From positions 434,001 through 498,000 of the forward strand of contig JAXHLO010000006.1 in the NCBI GenBank assembly GCA_034522075.1: 64,000 bases of DNA, written 5' to 3'. Made by a program: the position numbers and the translations under genes. Position 1 is the first letter of the stretch; every line of letters starts with the position of its first letter. Positions 17,444 through 25,510 of this stretch are shown here, in pieces. The notes under the pieces are model-generated. The model had not been told where the DNA came from. It did not search any database and saw nothing but the letters and a program-made list of their open reading frames with translations. The stretch comes from UBA7803 sp034522075. GTDB lineage: Bacteria > Pseudomonadota > Gammaproteobacteria > Pseudomonadales > Azotimanducaceae.

Positions 17444-17515
17444 ATTGTTGGAGCGATCTCCAGATCGCGATCTGGAGATCGCTCCCACATTCAGGATCTA
17501 GATCGCTCCAACAAT
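17444..17515. repeat. REP-like palindromic element between rplI and dnaB
   Basis: A perfect 36-bp palindrome (17450-17485; half-site GGAGCGATCTCCAGATCG) is nested inside a second inverted pair: ATTGTTGGAGCGATCT at 17444-17459 and its exact complement at 17500-17515. The GGGAGCGATC core at the ends resembles the REP sequences of pseudomonads and relatives. It is not followed by a T-run, so it is more likely a REP/BIME-type element, which may still stabilise the rpsF operon mRNA 3' end, than a plain terminator. Confidence 0.8.
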
Positions 17516-17635
17516 TTTAGTTGCTCCCCAACCCAGTGTTTTCATTGGTATTTCTAAATCAGCGGCATTTACCGCTTGATTTGCCCGGCCATAGCTCGCA
17601 GGCTTTTCGACCCGGCAGCCACGGTAGCGAACTCC

Positions 17636-19090
17636 ATGTCCGAGCGTTTCTTCGAGCCTGACGACGGCGGCGACGTCATTCCAGAGCCGCCGGCCGCGGC
17701 TCCCACCAGCCCGGCTCAGGCTGCCCCGACTTATGGTTCACCGAAGGCTCCGCCGCATTCCGTGGAAGCCGAGCAATCGGTGCTCGGCGGGTTGATGCTG
17801 GCCAACGATGCCTGGTTCAACGTGGCCGAGGTATTGAGCGCGCGTGACTTCTACCGCCCCGGGCATCGGATCATGTACGAGGCCATGGCCGACCTGTCAG
17901 CCGATGACCAGCCCCTGGATGCGGTGACCGTATCCGAGCGCCTGGTCTCGAAAGGGCTGCTCGAAAAGTGCGGCGGTCTGGCCTACCTGGGGGAGCTGGC
18001 GGAAAGTACCCCTGGGGCCAGTAATCTCATGGCCTATGCCCATATCGTCCGCGAGCATGCCACCCTGCGCTCACTGATCGGCGCCGGCCAGCGCATTGCC
18101 GATGCCGCCTTCACCCCGGAAGGCCGGCGCAGCGACGAGCTGGTCGATATGGCGGAACAGGAAGTCTTCCGTATTGCCGAAGGGCGAATCAAGGAAGGCG
18201 GCCCCCAGAAGCTGCCCGGGCTGCTGGAATCCGCCGTGCAGCGTATCGAAGAGCTGTTTCAGACCCGTAACCCCATCACCGGCATCCCCACCGGCTTCGA
18301 CGACCTCGACAAAAAGACCGCCGGCCTGCAGAAGTCCGACCTCGTCATCGTCGCCGGCCGCCCGTCCATGGGTAAAACGTCCTTCGCACTGAACCTGGTG
18401 GAGCATGCAGTCATGGCGTCGGAAGGCGCAGTGCTGTTCTTCAGCCTGGAGATGCCGGCGGAACAGCTCGTCATGCGGCTGTTGTCGTCTCTCGGCCGCA
18501 TCGATCAGACACGCATGCGCACCGGCGATATGCACGAAGACGACTGGCCGCGGTTCACCGGCGCGGTGAGCCAGCTCAAAGACCGCAACCTCTACATCGA
18601 CGATACGGCGGCCATCAGCCCCAACGAGCTGCGCAACCGGGCGCGCCGGGTGGCGCGGGAGTCGGGTAATCTGAGCATGATCGTGGTCGACTACCTGCAG
18701 CTCATGCGCGGCAGCGGCAATCCGGAGAACCGCACCAACGAGATCTCCGAGATCTCGCGCTCGCTGAAAGCCGTGGCCAAGGAAATGAAGTGTCCGCTGG
18801 TGGCTCTGGCCCAGCTCAATCGGGCGCTCGAGCAGCGCAGTGACAAGCGCCCGGTCATGGCCGACCTGCGCGATTCCGGTGCCATCGAGCAGGACGCCGA
18901 CGTCATCCTGTTCGTCTACCGCGACGAAGTCTACAACCCCGAGTCTGCGGACAAGGGCACGGCTGAGATCATCATCGGCAAGCAGCGCAATGGCCCCATC
19001 GGCCTGGTGCGGCTGGCCTTCATCGACAACCTGACCAAGTTCGAGAATCTCGCTGCCGACCGCTACGACCAGATGGCGCCGTTCGAGTAA
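17636..19090 (+). CDS. dnaB: Replicative DNA helicase DnaB
   Basis: A 484-residue hexameric helicase that unwinds DNA at the fork. The N-terminal domain begins after a Pro/Ala-rich leader with PPHSVEAEQSVLGGLML. The RecA-type motor has Walker A GRPSMGKTSFA, Walker B VVDYLQLM, and LAQLNRALEQRSDKRPVM with the arginine-finger region DLRDSGAIEQDADVI. The ATG at 17636 (MSERFFEP) is preferred to an upstream in-frame start at 17576, because the extra 20 residues look non-coding. rplI-dnaB adjacency is common in proteobacteria. Confidence 0.96.
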   Translation: MSERFFEPDDGGDVIPEPPAAAPTSPAQAAPTYGSPKAPPHSVEAEQSVLGGLMLANDAWFNVAEVLSARDFYRPGHRIMYEAMADLSADDQPLDAVTVSERLVSKGLLEKCGGLAYLGELAESTPGASNLMAYAHIVREHATLRSLIGAGQRIADAAFTPEGRRSDELVDMAEQEVFRIAEGRIKEGGPQKLPGLLESAVQRIEELFQTRNPITGIPTGFDDLDKKTAGLQKSDLVIVAGRPSMGKTSFALNLVEHAVMASEGAVLFFSLEMPAEQLVMRLLSSLGRIDQTRMRTGDMHEDDWPRFTGAVSQLKDRNLYIDDTAAISPNELRNRARRVARESGNLSMIVVDYLQLMRGSGNPENRTNEISEISRSLKAVAKEMKCPLVALAQLNRALEQRSDKRPVMADLRDSGAIEQDADVILFVYRDEVYNPESADKGTAEIIIGKQRNGPIGLVRLAFIDNLTKFENLAADRYDQMAPFE

Positions 19091-19097
19091 TACCGGG

Positions 19098-20462
19098 ATG
19101 GCACGCAGCAAGACGAAAACGGCCTATGTGTGCACCGATTGCGGCGCCGAGCACATGAAGTGGCAGGGCCAGTGCTCGGCCTGTGAAGCCTGGAACTCGC
19201 TGTCGCGGGTGAGCGTGGGGCCGATCAAAGAGCCCGGCCGCGGCTTCGCCGGTGCCGCCAGCGAAGTGAAACGGCTGGCGGACGTGGAGCCCGAGGAAAA
19301 CGCGCGCCTGCCCACGGGCTTCTCGGAGCTCGACCGGGTGCTCGGCGGCGGACTGGTAGCCGGTTCCGTGGTGCTCATGGGCGGTGATCCCGGCGCCGGC
19401 AAGAGCACCCTGCTGCTGCAGGTCTGCACCCGGCTGGCGGCGGGCGTGGAAGTCCTCTACGTCACCGGCGAGGAGTCTCTGCAGCAGCTTGCCCTGCGCG
19501 CGCAGCGCCTGGGGCTGCCGGCCGAGCGTCTGTCGGTGGCCTCGGAAACCCGGGGCGAGGCGGTGGCCCGTCTGGTCGAAGAGCAGCACCCTCGTGTGCT
19601 GGTGCTCGACTCCATCCAGGTCATGCAGCTCGAATCCGTCGAGAGCACGCCGGGCAGCGTCTCGCAGGTGCGCGAGACGGCCGCCTTCTTCACCCGTCTG
19701 GCGAAACAGACCGGCACGGTGGTGATCCTGGTGGGCCATGTCACCAAGGAAGGCAGCCTGGCCGGGCCCAAGGTCCTCGAGCACATGATCGACTGCTTCA
19801 TGATGCTCGACAGCCCCGCGGGCAGCCGCTATCGCACCCTGCGCGGGGTCAAGAACCGCTTCGGCGAGGTGAACGAGCTGGGCGTGTTCGCCATGACCGA
19901 GCAGGGTATGAAGGAAGTGGCCAACCCCTCTGCCATTTTCCTGAGCCGTGGTGATCTCGATGCGCCGGGCAGCGTGGTTACCGTGACCTGGGAAGGCACC
20001 CGGCCGCTGCTGGTTGAGCTGCAGGCCCTGGTGGACGGTGTGCAGGGCGGTTATCCGAAGCGGGTGGCCGTGGGGCTGGAGGCTCAGCGCCTGGCCATGC
20101 ACCTGGCGGTACTGCACCGTCATTGCGGCGTCACACTGGCCGATCAGGATGTCTTCGCCAACGTGGTGGGCGGTGTGCGTATCGCGGAGACCGGCGCGGA
20201 TCTGGCGGCCCTGCTGGCGGTCCTGTCGTCGTTCCGCAATCTGCACCTGCCCCGTGATCTCATCGTTTTCGGCGAGCTGGGTCTGACCGGTGAAGTGCGG
20301 CCCGTGGCGAATGGGCAGCAGCGCCTGATGGAGGCCCGCAAGCACGGTTTCCGTCAGGCTATCGTGCCTTATGCCAACCGCCCCAAAGATGTGGTCGCCG
20401 GCATGACCGTGCACGGTGTGAAGAGTCTTGCCGCCGCCCTCGATGTTCTCGACAGTCTGTGA
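19098..20462 (+). CDS. radA: DNA repair protein RadA
   Basis: A 454-residue RecA-related protein that drives branch migration during recombination. It has the N-terminal C4 zinc finger (VCTDCGAEHMKWQGQCSACEAW is cut here to its CxxC pairs at residues 11-14 and 27-30), Walker A GDPGAGKST, the RadA signature KNRFGEVNE and a C-terminal Lon-like domain (GEVRPVANGQQRLMEARKHG). It starts 7 nt after the dnaB stop and is probably co-transcribed with it. Confidence 0.96.
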   Translation: MARSKTKTAYVCTDCGAEHMKWQGQCSACEAWNSLSRVSVGPIKEPGRGFAGAASEVKRLADVEPEENARLPTGFSELDRVLGGGLVAGSVVLMGGDPGAGKSTLLLQVCTRLAAGVEVLYVTGEESLQQLALRAQRLGLPAERLSVASETRGEAVARLVEEQHPRVLVLDSIQVMQLESVESTPGSVSQVRETAAFFTRLAKQTGTVVILVGHVTKEGSLAGPKVLEHMIDCFMMLDSPAGSRYRTLRGVKNRFGEVNELGVFAMTEQGMKEVANPSAIFLSRGDLDAPGSVVTVTWEGTRPLLVELQALVDGVQGGYPKRVAVGLEAQRLAMHLAVLHRHCGVTLADQDVFANVVGGVRIAETGADLAALLAVLSSFRNLHLPRDLIVFGELGLTGEVRPVANGQQRLMEARKHGFRQAIVPYANRPKDVVAGMTVHGVKSLAAALDVLDSL

Positions 20463-20473
20463 AGGAGTAACCC

Positions 20474-21247
20474 GTGGCCACCGGATCCATTGCCCACAAT
20501 CTCGACGTTGCGAGATCTCTGCTGACCACCGCCATGCGCAGCGGCATGGGCGTCGCCACGAGCCCCGTGGATGCCAGGCCTCAGTGGCTGTTCGAACTTT
20601 ATGAATTCGAAGGTTGCCCGTACTGCCGCCTCGTGCGCGAAGCGCTCACCGAGCTGGACCTGGATGCCACTATCTACCCCTGCCCGAAAGGCGGTGAGCG
20701 GTTCCGTCCACGGGTGGCGGACCTTGGCGGCAGAACCCAGTTCCCATTCCTGGTGGATCCCAACACGGGCGAGCGGATGTTCGAATCTGCCGACATCGTG
20801 CGCTATCTGTTCGGCAACTACGGCCATCGGCCGTTGCCCTGGCACTGGCGTGCGATGGAGTTTCAGCAGTTTGGCTCCGGCCTGGCCGGCGTGCCGCGCC
20901 TGGGTGCCGGCATCCGGGCCGTGCCGGCAAAGGCGCCGGAACTTCCGCTCGAGCTCTACAGCTTCGAGGCCAGCCCCTTCGCCCGGGTGGTACGGGAACG
21001 GCTCTGTGAGCTCGAGTTGCCTTATGTGCTGCGCTCCTGCGGGCGCAGCACGGCCGCCGACTGGTTGCCGCCGGCGCTGCGCGATGCCATGCGCTGGCAA
21101 CATGAGCCGCAAACGCTGAACCGGCGTACGCTGAAAGAACGGGCCGGACGGGTGTCCATACCGTATCTGGTGGATCCGAACACGGGCACCGAGCTTGGCG
21201 ACTCGGCGCGCATCGTCGAATACCTGGATGCCACCTACCGACTCTGA
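20474..21247 (+). CDS. Tandem glutaredoxin/GST-N domain protein
   Basis: A 257-residue protein made of two thioredoxin-fold GST N-terminal domains. The first (about residues 38-120) has the redox-type motif FEGCPYCRLVREAL, the cis-Pro segment TQFPFLVDPNTG and SADIVRYLFGNY. The second (about 155-257) repeats the fold (LYSFEASPFARVVRERL, VSIPYLVDPNTGTELGDS, ARIVEYLDATY) but has lost the cysteines. The C-terminal helical domain of full glutathione S-transferases is missing. It follows radA by 11 nt. Glutathione-dependent reductase activity is plausible; the substrate is unknown. Confidence 0.82.
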   Translation: MATGSIAHNLDVARSLLTTAMRSGMGVATSPVDARPQWLFELYEFEGCPYCRLVREALTELDLDATIYPCPKGGERFRPRVADLGGRTQFPFLVDPNTGERMFESADIVRYLFGNYGHRPLPWHWRAMEFQQFGSGLAGVPRLGAGIRAVPAKAPELPLELYSFEASPFARVVRERLCELELPYVLRSCGRSTAADWLPPALRDAMRWQHEPQTLNRRTLKERAGRVSIPYLVDPNTGTELGDSARIVEYLDATYRL

Positions 21248-21267
21248 GCGGTGCCCTGGGCCGCGGG

Positions 21268-21951
21268 TCAATCCCGGCGGGGCGGCGGCGCTTTGCCGAA
21301 CATGCTGCGCAGTCCGTCAGCGAAGTCCTGCATGCGTTCTTTTACCGTCTTCCTCAGCTTCACGTCGGCGCCGCCGAACATGACCAGGCCGTCTACAGCC
21401 AGCCGGGGCGCCCACGGGTTGCTGGAATTGGGTGCCTTGTTGTCGACGGCGCCGAAGATGCAGAAGGCATTGACGGTGGTATTGATGCCTTCCGGTACGT
21501 AGATGTCCACGCCGCCGAACAGGCACAGCAGCCGGATGCGGGTATTGGCGCTGGTGAAGCGGGCCTCCGTAAGGTCGATGTCGGCGCCGCCGAAGATGGT
21601 AATGACCCGCAACTCGCCGGGCACAGTCCAATTGCCGCCGCGGTCTCCGCCGCCGAAGATATAGACGATGTGCTCCACGTCGTCGACATCGCCGGTGTCC
21701 GGGTCGAGACGTTGCCGGGGATGCAGTTCCAGAGACTCGCGCTTCTGCTGGACGTAAGCGCTGTCTACCTGCAGGTCCAGATCGGCGGTCAGGTTCTGCA
21801 GCGTCTGGTGGTCCGAGGCATCGAACGCCTCGTCGAGACGCCGCTGAAACGCCTCCAGCGACAGGACACCGTGGCCGTAGTTCATGATCAGCCGATCGAT
21901 GGTTTCCTCGCGCAAAGCGTCCAATGGTTTGTCTTGCGGCATGACGGGCAT
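21268..21951 (-). CDS. DUF1707 / LiaF-like C-terminal domain protein
   Basis: A 227-residue protein with an N-terminal DUF1707 (SHOCT-like) segment (LREETIDRLIMNYGHGVLSLEAFQRRLDEAFDA) and a C-terminal beta-helical part made of repeated strands, IFGGADIDLTEARF, LFGGVDIYVPEG, IFGAVDNKAP and MFGGADVKLRK, typical of the cell-wall-active-antibiotic response (LiaF/VraT C-terminal) domain. No membrane segment is seen. In Firmicutes such domains act in envelope stress sensing; here the role is unknown. It is a single gene on the minus strand, and its 3' end faces that of the GST-like gene 21 bp away. Confidence 0.78.
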   Translation of the reverse strand: MPVMPQDKPLDALREETIDRLIMNYGHGVLSLEAFQRRLDEAFDASDHQTLQNLTADLDLQVDSAYVQQKRESLELHPRQRLDPDTGDVDDVEHIVYIFGGGDRGGNWTVPGELRVITIFGGADIDLTEARFTSANTRIRLLCLFGGVDIYVPEGINTTVNAFCIFGAVDNKAPNSSNPWAPRLAVDGLVMFGGADVKLRKTVKERMQDFADGLRSMFGKAPPPRRD

Positions 21952-22169
21952 GGTGGTCCCCTGGCTCCCCGGTTGCTGGAAAGTCTACATCAACCTAAGC
22001 GGCAGACCTTCAGAAGGTAGCAATAGACGTGCCATGCGGCGGATTCCGCGAGCGTGCCCGAAATCCCGCTGAATGGCGGCCCTAGGCGCGGCTCCGTCCG
22101 CCATCCCCCCAGCTCGTTCCGGCGGCAAAGTGGTCAATCACGCCAAACAATGGCCGGCGGCGTGCTTCG
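21952..22169. other. Intergenic gap before the polyene cluster
   Basis: About 220 bp between the DUF1707 gene start and the 3' end of the first flavoprotein gene. I see no RNA gene, no convincing coding frame and no strong hairpin; it should hold the promoter of the DUF1707 gene. It marks the left edge of the polyene gene cluster. Confidence 0.5.
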
Positions 22170-23546
22170 CTACTGGAGCGTGGATCCAGCCGTGTGCCGG
22201 TAGGCTTTGCTCTGCCGGCGGCCGGGTCGCTTCAGCAGTTCCGGCCGGTAGCGGCCGATGACCGAGACAACCGCGAACAGAACCTTGAACACCAGCAGAT
22301 GAGCGCGAACGCGCCGGTTGTCGTAGACGTCGCCGGCCAGCAGTGAGACCACGGCCCGCTCGACGTTGAGCACGTTGCGCGGATGGGCGAACAGCCAGGC
22401 CATGGCCGGGCTGTTGAAGCGGTAGATGAACCACTTGAACGCGCGGATGCCGCGGCGGATGCGGCGCCGGTAGGCGAAGGCGGCGAGCCGGTAGCGCAGG
22501 TGCCGCCCGTGCAGCCAGTGCTCGATGGCCGGTGCCAGGGCGTCGGCGCTGGACATGGCCAGATAGACGCCGCTCGAGAAAACCGGGTCGATGAAGGTGT
22601 AGGCGTCGCCGATCAGCGCGAATCCGGGGCCGGTCTGACGGCTGGAGCAATAGGAGTAGTTGCCCGCCGAGCGTACCGGCGAGATCCGTCGGCCATGGCG
22701 CAGCCGTTCGGCAGCGGCCGGACAGCCGGCCAGCACCTGCTCGTAGTATGCCTGGATGTCGCTGTCGCGCTGGCGCGCCTGGCTGGCGTCGCATACGGCA
22801 CCAACACTGGTAACTCCGTCACGCAGGGGAATCATCCAGATCCACCCGGACTCGAACCAGTAGATGCTGATGTTGCCGGACCACGGCTGGTCACGCTGCG
22901 GCACGTCGCGAAAGTGTGCGAAGAAGGCCACTGCCGCGTGCTGCCGGTCGCGCTGGCGCCAGCCCTGAGCGCGGGCGAGTACGCTGGCCTGACCGGAAGC
23001 GTCCAGCAGATAGCGGCAGCGGCAGGTGACGGTGTCGCCGTCGGGTTGCTCTACGGTTACCGCGTGCTCACCGCCGTCCGCCAGGCTGACCCTGCGTGCC
23101 CGGTGACCCTCCAGTACGACGGCGCCGGCCTCACGGCAGCGGTCGAACAGGGCGGCATCAAACTGCGAGCGCAGCACCTGAAAGGCATGGTCCGGCGCGT
23201 TGCCCAGGGCCAGGGAGAAGGGAAAACTCTGGAACTCGTGCTCTCCCGCACCAGTGAAGTCGGCGGCGGGCTTATGAATACCCATGGTTCGGACCCGATC
23301 CAGGATACCGAGCCTGTCGAGCAGGGGCAGATTCATCGGCAGCAGGGATTCGCCGATGTGGAAACGCGGATGATACTCCGCTTCCAGCACCGTCACGGAC
23401 CAGCCGCGCTCCGCCAGCAGGGTTGCGGCGGTGGTTCCGGCGGGACCGCCGCCCATGACCAGAACGTCACAGTGCAGCGGCGCAGACGCCGGGCGCGCGG
23501 TGCCGGCAGCACTCGCTTGGTCGTTGGTACAGGTCGTTGAAACCAC
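22170..23546 (-). CDS. Flavin-dependent halogenase-like oxidoreductase (polyene cluster, first copy)
   Basis: A 458-residue FAD protein. It has the FAD-binding GGGPAG motif (residues 32-37), a second FAD motif ALIGDAYTFIDPVFSSG and the WxWxIP halogenase signature as WIWMIP (residues 235-240). Lys92 in GIHKPAADF is a candidate for the halogenase active-site lysine. Such proteins either halogenate phenolic rings with FADH2 or act as related reductases/monooxygenases. Xanthomonadins are brominated aryl polyenes, which fits halogenation of a hydroxybenzoyl head group; this is inference. The GTG start gives 25 residues before the FAD motif. The gene is divergent from the first ACP gene. Confidence 0.8.
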   Translation of the reverse strand: MVSTTCTNDQASAAGTARPASAPLHCDVLVMGGGPAGTTAATLLAERGWSVTVLEAEYHPRFHIGESLLPMNLPLLDRLGILDRVRTMGIHKPAADFTGAGEHEFQSFPFSLALGNAPDHAFQVLRSQFDAALFDRCREAGAVVLEGHRARRVSLADGGEHAVTVEQPDGDTVTCRCRYLLDASGQASVLARAQGWRQRDRQHAAVAFFAHFRDVPQRDQPWSGNISIYWFESGWIWMIPLRDGVTSVGAVCDASQARQRDSDIQAYYEQVLAGCPAAAERLRHGRRISPVRSAGNYSYCSSRQTGPGFALIGDAYTFIDPVFSSGVYLAMSSADALAPAIEHWLHGRHLRYRLAAFAYRRRIRRGIRAFKWFIYRFNSPAMAWLFAHPRNVLNVERAVVSLLAGDVYDNRRVRAHLLVFKVLFAVVSVIGRYRPELLKRPGRRQSKAYRHTAGSTLQ

Positions 23547-23669
23547 GGAAATTCTGCGGCCCCACAGGCGGTCGGAATCAGCTTACTGGCAAGTTGAAAA
23601 GACCACCAGTCTTCTACAGAATTGGCCGTCCTCCGCCACCGCACCCACCCCCATCAGAGCGACCCGACC
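23547..23669. promoter_or_regulatory. Divergent promoter region of the polyene cluster
   Basis: A 123-bp gap between two divergent starts. It holds a small dyad AAGAC-CACCA-GTCTT (23599-23613) and a TTGAAA followed 15 bp later by TACAGA on the plus strand, a poor sigma70 match. It must contain promoters for both directions, but no exact site can be assigned with confidence. Confidence 0.35.
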
Positions 23670-23936
23670 ATGACCGAAGAAGAGAAGCGCATGGCCAGCC
23701 TCATCGTCGAAGTGCTGAACCTCGAAGACGTGGACCCGGATGCCATCGACCCGGAGGCGGTCATGTTCGACGAGAACGGGCTGGGCCTGGATTCCATCGA
23801 CGCCCTGGAAATCGCCGTTGCCGTAGCTGAAGAGTATGGTGTTCATCTGTCTGCAGAAGACGAGGAAACCCGCTCGGTCTTCGCGACGCTGAGATCCCTG
23901 ACCGAATTCGTCAACGCGCAGACGGCCACCTCCTAG
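23670..23936 (+). CDS. Acyl carrier protein (polyene cluster, first copy)
   Basis: An 88-residue acyl carrier protein with the phosphopantetheine site LGLDSIDALEI (Ser42). The N-terminal MTEEEKRMASLIVEVLNLE and the length match the ACPs of aryl polyene clusters (ApeE/ApeF/XanC type). It would carry the growing chain or the aromatic starter as a thioester. The ATG at 23670 follows the family start; an upstream GTG-type extension is not supported. The last base of its stop codon is the first base of an inverted-repeat element. Confidence 0.92.
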   Translation: MTEEEKRMASLIVEVLNLEDVDPDAIDPEAVMFDENGLGLDSIDALEIAVAVAEEYGVHLSAEDEETRSVFATLRSLTEFVNAQTATS

Positions 23937-24196
23937 TGTGGTGTATCGCGATTAATGCAGCTCTCTGAGGCTCTCTGCGGCTCCGGGGCAAGGCGCGCCG
24001 AGGAAGGCGTATCGGTTGATACTCCGACGAGGCGCAACGCAGAAGCCGGGCCGCCGAGGTCCTGTGGGCGCTCCGGTGCGGTCCCTGGGCCTGCGTTGGC
24101 GGTGCTTGATGTGGGGCCTGCCACACCGGCGCACCGCCGCCTTGTCCAGGAACCGCACCGAACGCAGAGTGCTGCATTAATCGCGATACACCACAC
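23936..24196. mobile_element. 261-bp element with perfect 26-bp inverted ends (MITE-like)
   Basis: The left end (23936-23961, beginning GTGTGGTGTATCGCGATT) and the right end (24171-24196) are exact reverse complements over 26 bp, and similarity continues a few bases inward (CTCTG on both sides). The interior is non-coding in appearance and has a short inner hairpin GTATC-GGTT-GATAC (about 24009-24022). No transposase is present, and no clear target duplication is seen at the edges. It looks like a non-autonomous transposon that landed exactly at the ACP stop codon, ten bases before the ligase start. Confidence 0.75.
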
Positions 24197-24205
24197 CAGC
24201 CATTC

Positions 24206-25510
24206 ATGACCAGCACTTCGCCACTGCTGGAGCGTTGCGGCGCCGAACCGTTGGCGCTCCATGGCGGCGCTGGCGTGTCGGTGGATGCCTTCCTGGACGA
24301 TGTGGCCGGCACCGCCGCCGCACTGCCGCAAGCGTCGCTGCTGATCAACGTCTGCGAGCAGCGCTACCGGTTCATGGTGGCGTTCTTTGCCGCCGTCCTG
24401 GGCGGGCGTACCAATCTGCTGCCGGCAACGCGAACGCCCCAGGCCCTGGACCAGCTTGCCCGGCGCTATCCCGGCGCGCTGCCCCTCGACGACCGTCTGG
24501 TCAGCGGTCGGCCCGCGACACCGGACATCGACCGCTGCGGCGATACCCACATCGACGACGCACGGCCGGCCGCCATTGCTTTCACCTCCGGCAGCACGGG
24601 TGAGCCCCAGCCCAACGCCAAGTACTGGGGAACGTTGCGCCGCGCCTCGCGCCAGCACGCGGCGCAACTCGACGCGGGCGCAGGAACCGCCACCATCGTT
24701 GCCACCGTGCCGCCCTGGCACATGTACGGTCTGGAGTGGAGCGTGCTGATAGCGGCGGTGGCACCGCTGACCGTGTATTGCGGGGAGACGTTCTACCCGG
24801 ATGACGTACGGCGCGGCCTGGCCGCCGCAGACGGCCGGCGGATTCTGGTAACCACGCCCATACATCTGCGGGCCCTGCTGCGCTCCGGCAGCCGCTATCC
24901 GGCCGTGGATACGATCGTCTGCGCCACGGCACCGCTGGAGCTGGAGCTGGCCCGGGAAGCCGAGGACCGGCTGGGGGCCCGCCTGCTGGAAATCTATGGT
25001 TGTACCGAGGCCGGCACCCTGGCCCATCGGTGGCCCACCCGCGATGCTGCCTGGCGGCTGTTTCCCGGATTCGAGCTCACGGTCGAGGATGAACGGGCGT
25101 GGCTGCGGGGCGAGTTTCTGGCCGAGCCGCTTGCCCTGGCCGACCGCATCGATGTCCGCCGCGACGGCACTTTCGACCTGCTCGGCCGCTGGGGCGACCT
25201 GGTCAAGGTAGGCGGCAAGCGCGCTTCGCTGGCAGATCTCACGGCCCGCCTGCTGGCGGTGCCCGGGGTGGAAGACGGTGTCATGGTTGCGCCCGGCGAC
25301 GATCAGGACAGCGAACGCCTGTGTGCCGTCGTGGTCGCCCCCGGCCTGACGGCAGAGTCCGTGCGCCGGCGCCTGGCCGAGGTGCTCGAGCCGGCTTTCA
25401 TGCCCCGGCCGCTGCGCCTGGTCAGTGAGTTGCCCCGCACCCGAACCGGCAAGTTGACCCGCCAGGATCTGCAGACCCTGCTCGATGACGGCGACGGTGG
25501 CCCGCTATGA
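24206..25510 (+). CDS. AMP-dependent acyl/aryl-ACP ligase (ApeH/XanA2-like)
   Basis: A 434-residue adenylate-forming enzyme, shorter than usual acyl-CoA synthetases. The ATP loop is AFTSGSTGEPQ (about residues 125-135), the adenylate-binding segment is EIYGCTEAGTLA, and the hinge/C-terminal domain has LLGRWGDLVKVGGKRASL and ELPRTRTGKLTRQ with the catalytic Lys. By comparison with the xanthomonadin and aryl polyene pathways it should activate an aromatic acid, here most likely 3-hydroxybenzoate, and load it on an ACP. It overlaps the next gene by 4 nt (ATGA). Confidence 0.88.
   Translation: MTSTSPLLERCGAEPLALHGGAGVSVDAFLDDVAGTAAALPQASLLINVCEQRYRFMVAFFAAVLGGRTNLLPATRTPQALDQLARRYPGALPLDDRLVSGRPATPDIDRCGDTHIDDARPAAIAFTSGSTGEPQPNAKYWGTLRRASRQHAAQLDAGAGTATIVATVPPWHMYGLEWSVLIAAVAPLTVYCGETFYPDDVRRGLAAADGRRILVTTPIHLRALLRSGSRYPAVDTIVCATAPLELELAREAEDRLGARLLEIYGCTEAGTLAHRWPTRDAAWRLFPGFELTVEDERAWLRGEFLAEPLALADRIDVRRDGTFDLLGRWGDLVKVGGKRASLADLTARLLAVPGVEDGVMVAPGDDQDSERLCAVVVAPGLTAESVRRRLAEVLEPAFMPRPLRLVSELPRTRTGKLTRQDLQTLLDDGDGGPL

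Noticed and set aside
17450..17485. CRISPR repeat or simple intrinsic terminator at the rplI-dnaB palindrome
   Set aside because: There is no spaced repetition as in CRISPR and no T-run after the stem; a REP-like element fits better.
23911..24348. Possible small genes inside the 261-bp inverted-repeat element (both strands)
   Set aside because: The frames run through the terminal repeats, lack ribosome sites and resemble no transposase or other family.
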